Origin: Otis tarda
Lineage: Eukaryota; Chordata; Aves; Otidiformes; Otididae
Length of the DNA stretch: 64,000 nucleotides
Direction: 5' to 3'
Assembly: GCA_026413225.1 (NCBI GenBank)
Contig: CM048591.1
Coordinates: 78,098,009-78,162,008 of the forward strand
Both the position numbers and the translations under genes were made by a program. Below, in pieces: positions 48,737-61,329 of this stretch; the first letter of the stretch is position 1; every line of letters begins with the position of its first letter. Below the pieces are notes generated by a model. The model did not search any database. It saw nothing but the letters and a program-made list of their open reading frames with translations, and was not told where the DNA came from.

Positions 48737-51269
48737 GTTCTGATTAATGCATTACCATGAACATAAGAGACAGATTAACCATAGCATGAATTGTAACATG
48801 TTAATTCCTCACTGCAGCTCTAACAACTGAATCACATGCAGTTTCAATTATTTCACATGTTTGGCAGCCATTCTTCCCAATGGAACAATAAGCATTAACA
48901 CAATAATCTGAAAGAAGCTTATAAAAACATGGTTGACAGAAGTGCTCTCTATTAAGAAATATTTGACATTGCAATGCCAGTTTTGTTTTAACCATGCAAA
49001 ATTCTACAATTGTAAGATCTTGATCTGAATGCCTTGAAAATACTTTCAAATTTGTCATGCTCCACTAACATGTCAAATCATTGATAGTCCAATAAATTAG
49101 TGTTATTTCAGGATAAATTCATGAAAAATTATGGGCAGCAGGGGTTAACATGCTCTGATGAGAATGAGGTCTTCTAAATGGAGCAGTGCTTTAAATTGGA
49201 GACACTCAGTAGAAGAATGATGCTACAATTGCTGCTGCTGCTAATAATGCCTTGTGCTTCACACAGAGGTCTTCACTTAGAGATTCCCAAACACTTTACA
49301 AAGCCTATAAACATCATACTTATATTTTGCAGGTCATGTGTGGAGAAAGCAAAGCTGAGAAGCAAATCGACCGAAGAAACAAAAAGAATCAGTGTCAGAG
49401 TTGGGATAAAAAGTTCCTGTCTCTTCTGTCCATCCTATAAAACCCAGAACTCTTAAAAAAATGTAAGAGGTATGCTTTCATATGTTTCCATAATTTACAT
49501 TTTAGTCCACCTTGGTCTGCTATTCCATCCATTATGGTAAAAATGCTACATTGTCCTATGCCAATTTATGTAAAATGAACGAAAATAGAATCTGGACAAG
49601 TTGTTCAACTCTGTTACATTGCCTGGATGAAAAAAACTACATAAGATCAATAGACGCGCTGTGCAGGTTTTAAGATAGAAGATGATGCGTGTCCCACACA
49701 CCCTCTTGCACCCCAAGACAGAAAGTAGGTAGTTGTCCTTGCTCGGCTTCCTTGTGAAGAAACTTTCTCCTTCAGTGGGATAGTAGCTTCTTGGAAAGGG
49801 TAACAATTTATCACAGCCCTAAATGAAAGCATTCCTTGGACACAAATGTCTTTTTCTTCCTTTGTCTAATTACTGAGGGGAAAAGTGAGAAGGAAATGTC
49901 AAAACAGTGAAACAGTGGTGTATAGAGAGCAGTCACTTTGGAGCTCAACCAGCTTTTGTGAAGGCCTGGGCGATCTGTCAAATGGTTGTGGCATAAGTCA
50001 AGCCCTGAGGTTGAAAGGTCTTGACCTAAGGAGTGCTGAAATCAGGCAGTATAAGCAAGAGGGCTGCTAGAAGTTTCAGCTGTAGTGGAGATGAACAATG
50101 ATGGGCGCTGGACACAACAAAACCTCATCTGCATAATTCAGGTAAGGAATTTTATTGAATCTGACAAGTATGTGACAGGCTGAGAAAGAGAAAAGAACAT
50201 GCTCTTGCTGGGAACCTTTAAAGCTCTTCAGTTAAGGTATGTGGAAATAAATGACAGCTAATCTCTTCACTAAAAAAACTGTAAACAATGCCATTTTACA
50301 CAGGGCTCACCCATGACCTTTTCATAGATCAGGCTATCCACTTTCAGGCCAGGCCACAGAACTTATCACAAACAATGCGGCGAACTCAGATTGCGCAAGA
50401 AGAGCTTTCCTTCTCCCAACTGCTTCGCGTAGAGTTGCTACTCGCTTCAACAGGTAGGCTTTAGCAGAAAGGCTGCTACTTAAATCCAGGGAATAACCGC
50501 TCATAGCAAATGAAAAATCCATGTGGAGACTTTTCAGTTGAAGGTTTTTTTGGGTCTAGGTTTTTTTTTTTTTTTAAGTTTGTCTTGCATGGGTCATACT
50601 GCCACTACAAATCTCGGGCTAAAAGGTCATAAGGTGACATGACAACTTTTCTGAACTGAGACCTGTTGATACTACTAAAGTGACCAAGGCTTTTAACATC
50701 TTTCATTAATCTTGACATGTCAAGTTTCTCAGAATTTTTTAAAAAATTATTTTAACCACTTGCATCTATTTTAAGTCTTCTCTGGGTAAACAATAGAGTT
50801 TAAGAAGAATACATAATTGGTGCTTTTCAACACAAGATGCTGATCACTGGCTTTAGAGGGTGAAATTTTTGTATGCAACTATAGTTCATAAGCACTAAGA
50901 CAAATACAACCTTAATACACATTAAAAAACCTCAGAAGCAATGGTTGAAAATAAAATCTAACCTCTATGTGATATTTAACCTAATCAAAATAAGAAATGA
51001 TGTTGCAGGCAAGTAAGAGTTTTCCTTTTGTGAATATCCGTATTCTTCAGAGTTCTCTCTTAACATCGAATCCTCCACAAATGTAGCACTTAATATCTAT
51101 ACAAAGAGGGTTTCTTGCTAGATGAAGACCTCTAAGCCTGACAAGAAAACAATTTGTTGTACAGGCTGTTGAACGATTGGAAGGAAAGCTCAAAATCTAG
51201 AGGAACGCAGTGTGACTGCCACTTGCAAGAGCAGAAATTCAACTCTAAAACTCTTCAAATAAATACAAA

Positions 51270-51560
51270 AACAAAGATTAGGCTGACTTTGTTGAGCATG
51301 AGTCACAAAATCCCCAAGCACTTCCCCGGATTACTGGCACAGCGATTTCTGCAGCGTACGGCACACATGTATGTTTTTACCAATCTGTGGATCATTCCAA
51401 CTAATGGGAAGCAGTTAAGAGCCCTGGCTGGATCAACTGTGGATCTTGGTGTTATAAGCAGCCCAATGCATAATTCACAAGGCTTAATGAATATTCCAAT
51501 TCATGACAGCCAACTGGCTCCATAGGTCACACCTCCCAGTCTCATATAAATAAAGAATGA
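51270..51560. promoter_or_regulatory. Possible conserved non-coding element
   Basis: Complex block with GAGCATGAGTCAC, CCAATGCATAATTCACAAGG, CTTAATGAATATTCCAATTC and an AT-rich end CATATAAATAAAG. It lies directly upstream of the exon-like segment at 51673, so it could be a proximal regulatory region. Appearance only. Confidence 0.22.
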
Positions 51561-51672
51561 GATACTGGAAAGCGCACCAGCTGAACCCTACTGAGTGCCA
51601 AAAACATGCATATTAATGAGGCACAATAAAAGATATACTTGACTCTCAGGAAGTGCCTGTATTGTTTCCCAG

Positions 51673-51908
51673 CTTTACAGAGGGAGAGGAAAAGTTTGCG
51701 GCGCACCTTTCAATGCACCGCACCAAGTGCAACGTGAAGCTTCCCCCCTCCCCGGGAGCGAAGAGGGAACAGGATCATGGCGGCGGAGTTTCGCATCCAG
51801 CCTCATGAGGTCTATGACATCCTCCGTCATTCCCACCACAACAGTGAAATCCATGCTGGAAACATCCCCACCCTCCGCTCCCATGTTCCTCTGCAAAGTC
51901 CCCATTTG
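51673..51908 (+). CDS. Exon-like segment, unrecognised 44-codon start
   Basis: A pyrimidine-rich acceptor-like sequence (GTATTGTTTCCCAG) ends near 51673, and a CpG-containing leader follows (GCGGCGCACC, CCCCGGGAGCGAAG). An ATG at 51777 in reasonable context (ATCATGGCGG) opens 44 codons, MAAEFRIQPHEVYDILRHSH... ending SPHL, up to a GT donor (TTTG/GTAACT) after 51908 in phase 0. Third codon positions are mostly C or T (CGC, ATC, GTC, GAC, CTC), which favours this frame. Without splicing the frame runs on to 52100. I do not recognise the protein. It may be a first coding exon, an lncRNA exon or chance. Confidence 0.2.
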
Positions 51909-52609
51909 GTAACTAAGGAGAGGAAGTGCTTCAGCAGTGCTGTTCTTTTATGTGCTCTGTTTAGACCTTGGAACAGGATGAATGGTAGCTTAGATGAATG
52001 CATTTGTGCCATTTTTCTTGGCCCCAGACGATGTTTCCTCACTACCATGACATCTGAACAGAAGGAGAAAACATCTCCCTTTTGTGGCAAGCTAATTTAA
52101 TTTGTACCTTCCACCTAGGGGTAAATATGTTTGTCTGTCTTTCTAAGCTCTCTTTGCCCACTTTCTTTTCTCACGGGAAACCCTGCTGAGTCAAAAGCAG
52201 GATATTACTTAGTGCTCTAACTTTATTTTAAAGTAATTTAATTTTAAGCATGCTCACACCCACCCTAAAGTGAAGCAACTGTAGGAGCTCCGCTGGGACA
52301 GCCTTAATGACTTTTGCATGTCTCTTGTGTCAGAGACATCAAGGGCTTGTTGTTAGGGAGGTATTTGTCTTTTAAAATAGGACCTCTCTTTTGCAGTACC
52401 CTCAGTGCAAGATGTGTTTCTTTATTTTCAGAAATCCTGCAGTTTTGCAGATTGACCTACCACTTTTAAAAGCCAGCATTACGAACTGTTGACCTTTGCT
52501 CTTCGTTGATCTGGTGTTATATGTGATTTGACCTTGTTTGGTCTGAAAACTTTGTAAAAGGATTTAAAATAAACAATGAATGCATTTCTTTATGAAAAAT
52601 GGCGGTGAA

Positions 52610-52730
52610 ATATGACTCAGATGACTCAGAATTTACATCCTCATCCTCTGATTTATGCATGACTCCTTTAAATTGGCAAATATATTAAGTTAAGGGCATT
52701 ATTTAATCCTGCACTAAAAATTTTCTATAA
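52610..52730. promoter_or_regulatory. Paired AP-1 sites in a complex block
   Basis: TGACTCA occurs at 52613-52619 and again at 52623-52629, ten bases apart, so both sites face the same side of the helix. Downstream are CTGATTTATGCATGAC and TTAAATTGGC. AP-1 (JUN/FOS) and small MAF/BACH proteins bind TGACTCA. Use in vivo is inference. Confidence 0.35.
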
Positions 52731-52980
52731 TTAAAAAAACAATATAAGGTAGAGAGTCGGGAACGAAAACTAAAATCCAAACTGAAGTGTCATTTAAAGC
52801 CCATTTTGCTTCTAGTAATATCACAATTTCTGTTATTTAAACCTTGTTCTCTCATATTAAAGTGACAATGATACACACAAGAACCTACACATTAAACATC
52901 TTCTTGCATTTTCTTCCCTTTAAAAAAAGCACCCTTTCAGTATTATTACCGGGTAAATATTTTGTCATCCTGTCAAATAA

Positions 52981-53340
52981 GAAAAAGAAACCATACAAGA
53001 CTTAAAATGATAAAGTATATTTCTAATATATGCAATAATAAATATCACAGGTACTGATTTTACCTGTAGTTATCAGTTATTTGCGTAATACTGTATTGAT
53101 GTTTTTTCACAATAATTTGCACTCTGTCTGATCAAAAATGTGCATTTCTGTCACATTCGAAAAAGAAAACATACAGCACTTAAACCGGCAAAGTATATTT
53201 CTAATATCTGCAGTAATAAATACCACAGAAGCTGTGATTTTACTGTGAGTTACCAGTTGCTTGTTATTGGCATAATATTTTATCAGTGCTTTTCCACAAT
53301 GATTTGCACTCCGTGTTCCGGTCAGAAACGTGCATTTTTT
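52981..53340 (+). repeat. Diverged tandem duplication, 178-bp unit
   Basis: Copy 1 (52981-53158) and copy 2 (53159-53340) both start GAAAAAGAAA. They share AAAGTATATTTCTAATAT, AATAATAAAT(A/-)CCACAG-like text, TTGCACTC(T/C)GT and GTGCATTT in the same order. By eye they are about four-fifths identical with small indels. No third full copy was found on either side. The unit is not recognised as any CR1 or known satellite. Confidence 0.85.
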
Positions 53341-54229
53341 TTTCATCAGCAAATCACACAGACTTACAGGGACACAAGTCTTGGAATCAGTCACAGCCTT
53401 TGGAAAGATTAATCACGACAACACTGCTGTTTTGCTCGGAAAACTTCCCTCCATTCTGTTTCTATTGCCTCGGTGGTTTGTTTTTATAAACAAGCTGCAT
53501 TTGTTAGGAAAAGGAAGTAGCTCTCTTATTCAAACTTATGGTTTTGGAGTCTAAACATGCAATACCGTGACAAACAAATAACAGCCAACGTGCGCTCCGG
53601 AACAGCAGGAGAAAGTGCAACTCCCTTGCCTGCCCTGGTCTACTCAGTGTATAAAATATGCAAGTTATAAAATGGACAGAACGCCTTCGTTCGCCTACGT
53701 AGAGGATTGTTCAACCAGCACTGCCGTGCACTTTGTATGATTTTACCTCAGCTTTGAGGATAAAGGAGGTAATTCCCGGTGCGAGAAGGTGCACCTCCGC
53801 ATCCCTCAGCAGAGGTGGATCAGGGAGCGAAGCTGAAGGGCGGTTGGCAAATAGGTCCCCTTGATGCATGGCCAAGGGACGGATCCTGCCCTTGTGCCTC
53901 ACTTCACTCCAGCTCTCAGCCAGAATTTGGGCCTCGGAAGCTTTGCCTGGACAAGCGTGTGTTAACAAATACATGGACACTGTGGTAGGCCACGATGGGG
54001 CCAGCTGGCCTATCTACCGTGTCAGAAAAACCAGGACCAAGGTGCAAAGAGAGGGAGAATGGTAAAAAAACAGAGATGCTGAAGCACTTTTCGAAATTTC
54101 ACCTACTAGATTCTCAGTTCACAGTGCTTCAAACAAATCGCTTTGAGGTCTGGAGCTTTCACTTTAAACTCCAAAGTTGGCTCTCAAGACCTGGCCTCTG
54201 ACAAGGGTGGAAAACCTCGTTAGCAAAAC

Positions 54230-54780
54230 CCCTTAAACATTTGCTTTGTTGCGCAGTAAATTTGCCGTCTTTAAGGGTTATAAAGTGGTCACAAAATGCC
54301 TGGCGTTAAGAAGATAGTTATCTTTAGGGCTATAAAAAGGTATTTCCAGCCTTATTGCTGAACTGTGTAAATCAAGGCCATCCACTTCTCCATTAGAAGC
54401 TAAGCTCTTAAGGCCTATATGGACAAAGGACTTGGTTGTTTATGCAGCAACAACATCTGCTTACACTCAGCCTCATTGTCAAAGAGCTGTTGGTTAAAAG
54501 CACAGGATCTCCTTTCTCTCCATTTCATGCCGTATTATGTTTCATGCGGGAATATCTAGTCTCCAAGGCTTGACCACTGCTTTTATCTGCCGGACTTTAA
54601 AGACTTAGCTGCTTGTAGTGAGAATCCGATCATCGCCTCCCTAGCAGTCCGGAGGGCGCGTTTTGCCGGACACTTGAAAAATTTCTTTTGGTCTCCAGAC
54701 ACCTTTCTGCAAAGTATTAGCTTTCCTGTGCTGCTCTGAAGCTAAAGCTCCTGTGTAAACAGCTCTCTGGCTCGGTTTAA
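54230..54780. promoter_or_regulatory. Possible conserved non-coding element with inverted GATA sites
   Basis: About 550 bp of complex, repeat-free sequence. It includes AAGATAGTTATCTT (54311-54324), two inverted GATA cores 2 bp apart, followed by GGGCTATAAAAAGG and later TTTTATCTGCCGGAC. CpGs cluster near 54625-54670 (ATCCGATCATCG, CCGGAGGGCGCG). One of the stronger enhancer or promoter candidates, still by appearance only. Confidence 0.28.
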
Positions 54781-55960
54781 AATAAAATATGGTGTTTGGA
54801 TCTGAATTCCTCAAATACTACGTGTGCACAACAAAAGACTATTAGTTACACTCAAGCCACAAAACGCCGACGCACTCTCCAGACTGTATCATCAGTATTG
54901 CTATCAAATAAAATATTTCTTAGTTTTGCCTGCTGGCACAACATAGTTTTTCTTAGACCTGCGTCACTCACAGAGTCAGAAGAGAGAACATAATTTTGCT
55001 GTTAATCAGGTTTTTTTTTTTTTGAACAGAAAGCACCTGAAGAAAAGAAAAAGCCCTACAAATTAGTGAGGTTTCATTTTGCTGCTTTTCTGTATCTGTC
55101 CCTCCGCATGCACTCAAAGACAGAAAATGTTTAAATACATAAATTTAAATAGTCATATGACAAACGTTCCTGCCTGTAGTCAGCAGGGTATAGTGGATTT
55201 AGATATTGTCCTGTACAGCTCGAAAATGCATGTCCAGAATAAACCCAAAATATATTTAAAACTCATATAAAAAAGTTGTGACACAGTTCACCGTGATGGC
55301 TGCTGTTGCTCGAGATGGTATTTTCACAGTATTGTACCAATTAATTTTTCTGCAGCACCATAGCGCGTGTTTTAATAACATGATTGTCAAAACCACAGCC
55401 TGATATGTGTGTCATGCATGAAAATTTGAACAGATTTTGCAGAGAAGCAAGGTGTAGAAGTTGGCATCTGACTTATTTAGGTATACTGAGATTAATGTGT
55501 ACCCCCATGGCCTAAAACATACAGGCCCAAAGGAGATCTGCAGCAGGGAGATGAGGGTAAAGTGCAGGCAAAACAAAATGGCAGCTGTGGGCAGGAACAT
55601 GAAAGGCATCCTGGGAAAAACCAGAAAAAATGAAACCAACAGCCTTCGAAATAGGAGCAGTGGATGACATAAGGATTTCTGACTCAAAGACTGGTGATTT
55701 CAGCCTCCAAATGTTGACGCCACTTGCATCGTGAAATGCCTTCTTAAAAGTAAACAAGTCCTGCTTAAAATCATTTTGCTGATTCAAGTCTTTTGCCCCG
55801 ACTTGTGTTTCTATTCTGGAAGCTTGCTGCTTTGATAATTAGAAATTTCTAATTTCTGCTGTAAAAGTGCTCATGCACGGTGGAAATATATGTGTTTCTC
55901 TTTTGACGTTTGGGCTTACCAAGTTTTTCTTCAGGACAAGGTTTATTAAGGTTTATTAGG

Positions 55961-56043
55961 CGTGGTGGTGTTAGGTTGGCAGTTGTATTTGATAATCTTG
56001 GAGGTCTCTTCCAACCTTAAAAATTCTATGGTTCTATGATTCT
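55961..56043 (+). mobile_element. CR1 LINE, extreme 3' end
   Basis: About 80 bp of CR1 3' UTR: GGCGTGGTGGTGTTAGGTTG, then GATAATCTTGGAGGTCTCTT, CCAACCTT and the tail ATTCTATGGTTCTATGATTC. The GTGTTAGGTTGGCAGTTG phrase differs from the other six copies and suggests a different CR1 subfamily. It is too short to say more. Confidence 0.88.
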
Positions 56044-59000
56044 GTCCCTCTGCTATTTACAGAAGCCGTTATTTATAGGGAACAGCTCTAGCCCTGCTTG
56101 GCTGCACTTTACAAAGGCATATGAGCCACTCAACTGGCCTGCTCCCTTAGTCCTCCTTCCCATCCTATCTATTTCCCTGACTAACTTAATCCCCCTTTCC
56201 TGCAGTTCGGTTTTCTCTTTTTCAGAGACACACAACCAATATATTACAGTGTGCTCTAGATACTTCCACCGATGTCCTGGATGGAAATAGTAATACTCTT
56301 CTTGCCTAGCAGGTCTTATGACACACTTGCGTCTTCCAGAGCTGCATCAGTGAGGTCGTCTTCTTTCTTGGCTGTTAAATTTAATCCAATTTCTACTGAT
56401 TTATTTCGGAAACTCGCAAATATTTTGGCACCAAGCAAAAGGAAGCACCTTGCTGTTCTGTAGATCACGTGCTGCTTCCAAGTGGATTGTACACATGGCA
56501 CATATTGGTAATCTCGTGCTAGGGTTTCACCTTGTTGGTCACACTCCTTCATTCTTGTCTCCTTTTACCGTATCTTATATCCTTTATTACTTGATTCTCT
56601 TCTGCAGAATTGAACAAAAAGTGAAGATAACACAGTGCATTTTTGGTCTTGTCTACTGGCGCCAGCAGCTTCCATAAAACCCACTTGCAGAAAGACTGGT
56701 ACCCCATTTCATCAGCAGGATGGGTGTTGAAGCTTTAAGAATTTTAAGTCTTTAAGGACTTAATAAAATAGCGATTTAACTTTCACAGGGGTGAAAAGTG
56801 AATCAACTGTCTCCCATCTGGGGACATGTGCTCCCTGTACAAGAGCTTGCAAAAACACTTTCCCAGTGCTTTCTTGCAAGAGCTGGTGAAGCACTGATAC
56901 AGCATTTTGTCATCACAGTTGTTAAGATACATAGACATCTGTTTCTGTCTTTGTCAGGGATCACTTCTAGATAAGTGAACAAATCCAAGCTGATGCAATG
57001 TTAAGACATTCAAGAGCGATTTTTTTTTTTTTTTTTAATTTCTGCTTTACTTTATGTACAGGGAATTTGTACCTGCTTAACAGAATGATCAGACTCAAGC
57101 ATTTCAAGAGGGAGACAGATCATTAGAACAGCGGAGTCGACAAAGGGGGTACATTGCCTTCACACAGGACATATATAATTCGGTACTTGTCCGCTCCCAG
57201 AGAGGAAATTGTGAAGCTTTGCATCATTAATCTGCTTGTGTGCATTGGGATAAATCTGTGGTGTTGTGCCATCAGTGGCTGGGAATAGAGGTCCTAGATC
57301 AAAGAATGAAGCAAAGGATCAGATTTACAGCAGGGATGAAGTAGGGCAGTACTTCTTCTGCAGGATGTAAAGAATCAAAGGATCGTTTTCATGTGCTAAT
57401 TCCTTCACCTGGGCAGAGAGCAGGTCTGGCTTTATCGGAATCACTCCTCCAAAACAGGATCTCTGTCCTGAATTAGATGTGATGTTTGTTTTCCTGGATT
57501 CAAATCCAATGCATTCTCACCTAGTAGCTTGTTGCTCCTGAGGATGTTTTCATCCTCCATTTGTGGCTTCCACAGAAATCAGCTGTTCTTGCCTTCTTTT
57601 TTCTTCTTCTCTCTGATAACGTTCCCCACATATTTTAATTTACAGGATAAAGCAAAAAAAAATTAAAGATGTAGCCGACGGTACCATCGAAACTTGCTCC
57701 TTGCTGATGTAACACAAAAACCAAGTGTCCCTTTGCATTTTCCCACTGTGGCCATGCTTCCCGTGGCGTTGGGCAGACGACGGTAGTGAAGAAGGGCTAT
57801 TGCTTCCTGCAGCCAAAGGACACAGTAGTTCAGAGGTTTTTGGCAGATGCAGTAGTAGAAGTGACACTCCAGTTACCACCACAACCCACCCCCCAAGACC
57901 TCTGTATGCTGTTGATCCCAAGTCTGTAGCCTTTTTTTTTTTTTAGAGATGTTCAGGACTGAATGTGCGTTCCTCTTCGGTCAAGGCTGCCAGTTTCAGG
58001 AGGAGTCTGGGTTGCCGCTGGCGGGCAGTTGCGGGAACATTGCAAACACATGTTTCTGGTTGTGGCTGGAAATAGGCATGGAGGTATTAATTCCCCTTTC
58101 CTGCCGTTTGCATGAGCAGTCTCTGGAAATCTTTCCTCTAAAAATCAAGAGGAGGCATTGGCTCAGAGCCGTGGTTTCTCCCAGAATTTAAAAGCTTCCC
58201 TTTCTAAATTAAAAGCCTCGAGGGAAAAAAGGGCATGTTAATTGTAGTGTGTATATTCCTGAAGTTCACCTTGCTTGCTCAGAAGGAGTAGGGTTTAGGG
58301 TTTGGTCATGGATTCAGGCCCAGGAACCCCATGAGAGATCCCACCAGACAACTGGGGTTACTGGGAGGTGTTCAGTGCGTATTACCATGCGGGAGCTTCT
58401 GGCATCTTCAGAATTAGTCACGCTTATCATCTGCGTCACCACTTTGGGGAAAAGTTAGGTGTTTGCAAGTCAGGGGGGATGAATTGTGGAAGCTAACAAG
58501 TAATTAGGATTAAGACATTTGGGAAGACAGCAATGCCTCTTTGAAATCGCATTACTTTTAACTGTGGGCAGTTTATGTTGGTATGGAAGAAAACACAATT
58601 TGTGAATATATCTTATGACAGAAGAAAATGTTTGATAAATTTTACTAATGAAGTCATTAACCATACTTAAGTCCACGGGTCTATAAGGGGAGGAACATAT
58701 CTCCAGTACAGTAGGATTTCTTACTCTGAAATAGACTGAATTCACCGAACAACCCCCAAACAACCTATCTATGGTTTTATTCCCTGAAAATAACTAAAGA
58801 TCACTCACATTTTCAGAGGTTTTTTTTTAATATGTTCTGCATATAAAGAAATTTGTGAAATATACTGAAGAATATAATATAAAAATGAAAATAAGCTGTC
58901 ACTGGTGTAAAAAAGGAACGGCTAAATAGCAGATGTTGACCATTGTCCCTAGAAAGAATATAAAAGTAGATGCTGCATACACTGCCTTAGTTTAGAAAAG

Positions 59001-60361
59001 GTAAATAATCACTATTGACCAAGATCAATGAAATATTAATTTGATGCCACTTTCACACCACAGCTTTCTTCCCTTTCCCCTTTCAATACTCCCATTTCTT
59101 CTATTTGTTGTTTTTCACCTTCTTTGCTTCGTCATTCCTCCTCTTGGAGACAGGTTATAAAAAAGTAGTGGTTGGTGTGTTTCTGGGTCTTTAGCCTGCT
59201 TTGGGTCAGCCTCTTTGTCCCGTGATCTCGTCTCCTCTCCCTCTTGTGATCTCTCTTTTTCTCTTGCTCTTTTTCCTTCTTCTTTCCTTTTCTTTACTTT
59301 GTGGCTGAGCAGCCCATGGCACAAAGCCTAAGAATGAAGTTGGGTAGCAGGTTGATGACCAAGCTCTGCTCTGATCCCTGCAGCCGGCATGGGCTAAGTA
59401 CAACCTTACAAAAAATAGTTGTGAAAATAAGAGTGGAGATGACATAAAGCATGGTCAAGATTAGCTTCCGAAAATATTTCTTATCTACAGGCTACTTGAA
59501 TGGACAGGACCTCCTCCCTCTGATACCTTTCACACGTTTTTGTCTCAGCTTACGTGGTATGTGAATTATTCATGGTCTGCGGGGCATCACTTTGCTGCCT
59601 ATTACATTTTTGGGTAACATGCGCTTTTCTCACCTGATCCGCCAGCAAACGTGCCATCCCCATGCCCCTGCAGTGCCTGTCTGTGGTACTCCTCTGGTAG
59701 GCAATTGTGAGCCAGAAAAACCCTCAAATGATCTGTGAGGGTCCTGGAAGTGGCTCAGCTCCAACGTAAACCCTTTGGACAAGATAAGAGCAGGGCCAGA
59801 GAAGTTAAAGCTGATCTACTGAGGCTCTTAGGTGACTACTTGACAACATGAAGGGTTTTTTGGGGCGTAGCTGTGTGCCCAGTGTCAGGTGTAGAGGTGG
59901 CTTCTCACAGATGTTATTCCGCATATGTATGAACGCATACTAAAAATGCATGCAATTATTTAACTGGAATCAATATATTCTGTTTTGGATTTGTTTGAGT
60001 ATGGCCCAGGATGTTTTCCATTTACTGAAGATACAGGCTCAGATACAGTGAGAGACAGACAGTTTATCAATTTAATAGGGAAAATGAGGTGATAACATCT
60101 GTGTCATTAGAGTCATGATTTCACGAAACAAAAAGGGTAAACTTTTCACTGACACTGTATTTGCTAGTGCTGTATTGTTGTTTTCCTTGATAATATGACC
60201 GAATATACATGTAAAAGAGCAACCAGAAAGAATGAATCCCCTGCACCAAAAAGACATGCTTCCCCCCAGTTCAGAATAGACTGTCCCAGTCTGGTCTTCC
60301 AAAGATGAAATCCAGTTATGGCAATTTTAAAATCTCATATTTTAAAGACTGTTAGATCTTT
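56044..60361. other. Unique non-coding sequence
   Basis: No gene was recognised. It contains a T17 run (57020-57036), a pyrimidine-rich stretch (about 59065-59300) and two adjacent TTTAGGG-like units (58289-58303) that are too few to be telomeric. Open frames, including 56316-56552 minus and 57640-57921 minus, show no domain or splice context. Confidence 0.55.
59065..59300 (+). repeat. Pyrimidine-rich stretch
   Basis: C/T-dominated sequence, densest at 59222-59300 (CTCCTCTCCCTCTTGTGATC, then CTCTCTTTTTCTCTTGC). The minus-strand frame rich in K, R and E over it is a composition artefact. Confidence 0.65.
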
Positions 60362-60811
60362 TCATAGAATCACAGGATGGTTAGGGTGGGAAGGGACCAT
60401 TAAAGCCCATCCAGTCCAACTCCCCTGCAAAAAGCAGGGACATCTCCAACCAGATCAGGTTGCTCAGAGCCCTGTCCAACCTGGCCTGGGATGTTTCCAG
60501 GGATGGGGCATCCACCACCTCGCTGGGCAACCTGGGCCAGTGCTTCACCACCTTCAGTGTAAAAATTTTTTTCCTAGTATGTAATCTGAATCTACCTCCT
60601 GCTCTGTTAAAATCCCTTGTCCTATCACAACAGTCCACATTGAAGAGTTTCTCCCCAGCTTTCCTATAGGCTGCTTTAGGTACTGGAAGGCCACTCTAAG
60701 GTCTCCCCAGAGCCTCTTCTCCAGGATGAACAGCTGCAGCTCTCAGCCTGTCCTCACAGCAGAGGTGCTCCAGCCCTCTGATCATCTTCGTGGCCTCCTC
60801 TGGACTCACAC
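60362..60811 (-). mobile_element. CR1 LINE, ORF2 C-terminus and 3' UTR
   Basis: A minus-strand CR1 of about 450 bp. The 3' tail is at 60362 (TCATAGAATCACAGGATGG) and the truncated 5' end is near 60811 in the GATCATCTTCGTGGCCTCCT region. On the minus strand the C-terminal ORF2 residues survive as TRKKIFTLKVVKHWPRLPSE and ARLDRALSNLIWLEMSLLFA, then read past the usual stop because that codon is mutated (GELDWMGF). Upstream the frame is broken. It is dead. Confidence 0.94.
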
Positions 60812-61329
60812 TGTCTGACTTTCCACAGCATACAGCACTGGACTTCCAGGATTTGCTCCTAAACATTTATGCACTTTGTGGCTCTAAGTGAGCTCTCGGT
60901 ATGGCATTTGCAGCCATGGACACTAAAATGCAAGCTGGTCCATGTACTCCACCCCATGTACAGATCAGGTTTGTGAAGAACCTTCTCTAGGGCCAGGGTC
61001 CTGATTTTAGGGCCCAGATGTGGCTCATTATGTTTTGTGTCTTAAATATTTTCAAGTCTTAAATGTGTTGTAGTTCCATCTTTGCCCATGGAAGTGCTTA
61101 TGTTTATATGGATATACACTTTCATTAAAAATAGACATGCCTCTTGATCTTGTTGCTTACGGAAAATATGCTCTGAAGCAGTGACTGTTTCGGGAGCAAG
61201 CCATCATAAAAATCTGGCATGTATTTTAGTATCGACATGCAGATATTCGACATCCGTTCTGAATTGCATGACAGTATTGTTTGTTTGTGCAAGGCAAATA
61301 TCGTATATAGCACAAATCACCATGAAATT

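Larger units (their letters stand above)
41029..55960. other. Unique non-coding sequence, 14.9 kb
   Basis: No certain gene. It contains a pyrimidine-rich stretch (about 42284-42590), a relic repeat (43511-43543), several possible conserved elements, a 13-bp tandem duplication (48711-48736), a T17 run (48245-48261), a possible promoter (48125-48159), an exon-like segment (51673-51908), two AP-1 sites (52613-52629) and a 178-bp tandem duplication (52981-53340). Short (CA)n lies at 47097-47109. Confidence 0.55.

Noticed and set aside
49178..49456. Frame with an LQLLLLLIMP hydrophobic start
   Set aside because: The leucines come from a short CTG microsatellite and the remainder is unremarkable.
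58289..58303. TAGGGTTTAGGGTTT, telomere-like
   Set aside because: Two units only, and of the TTTAGGG type rather than the vertebrate TTAGGG array. Chance is sufficient.
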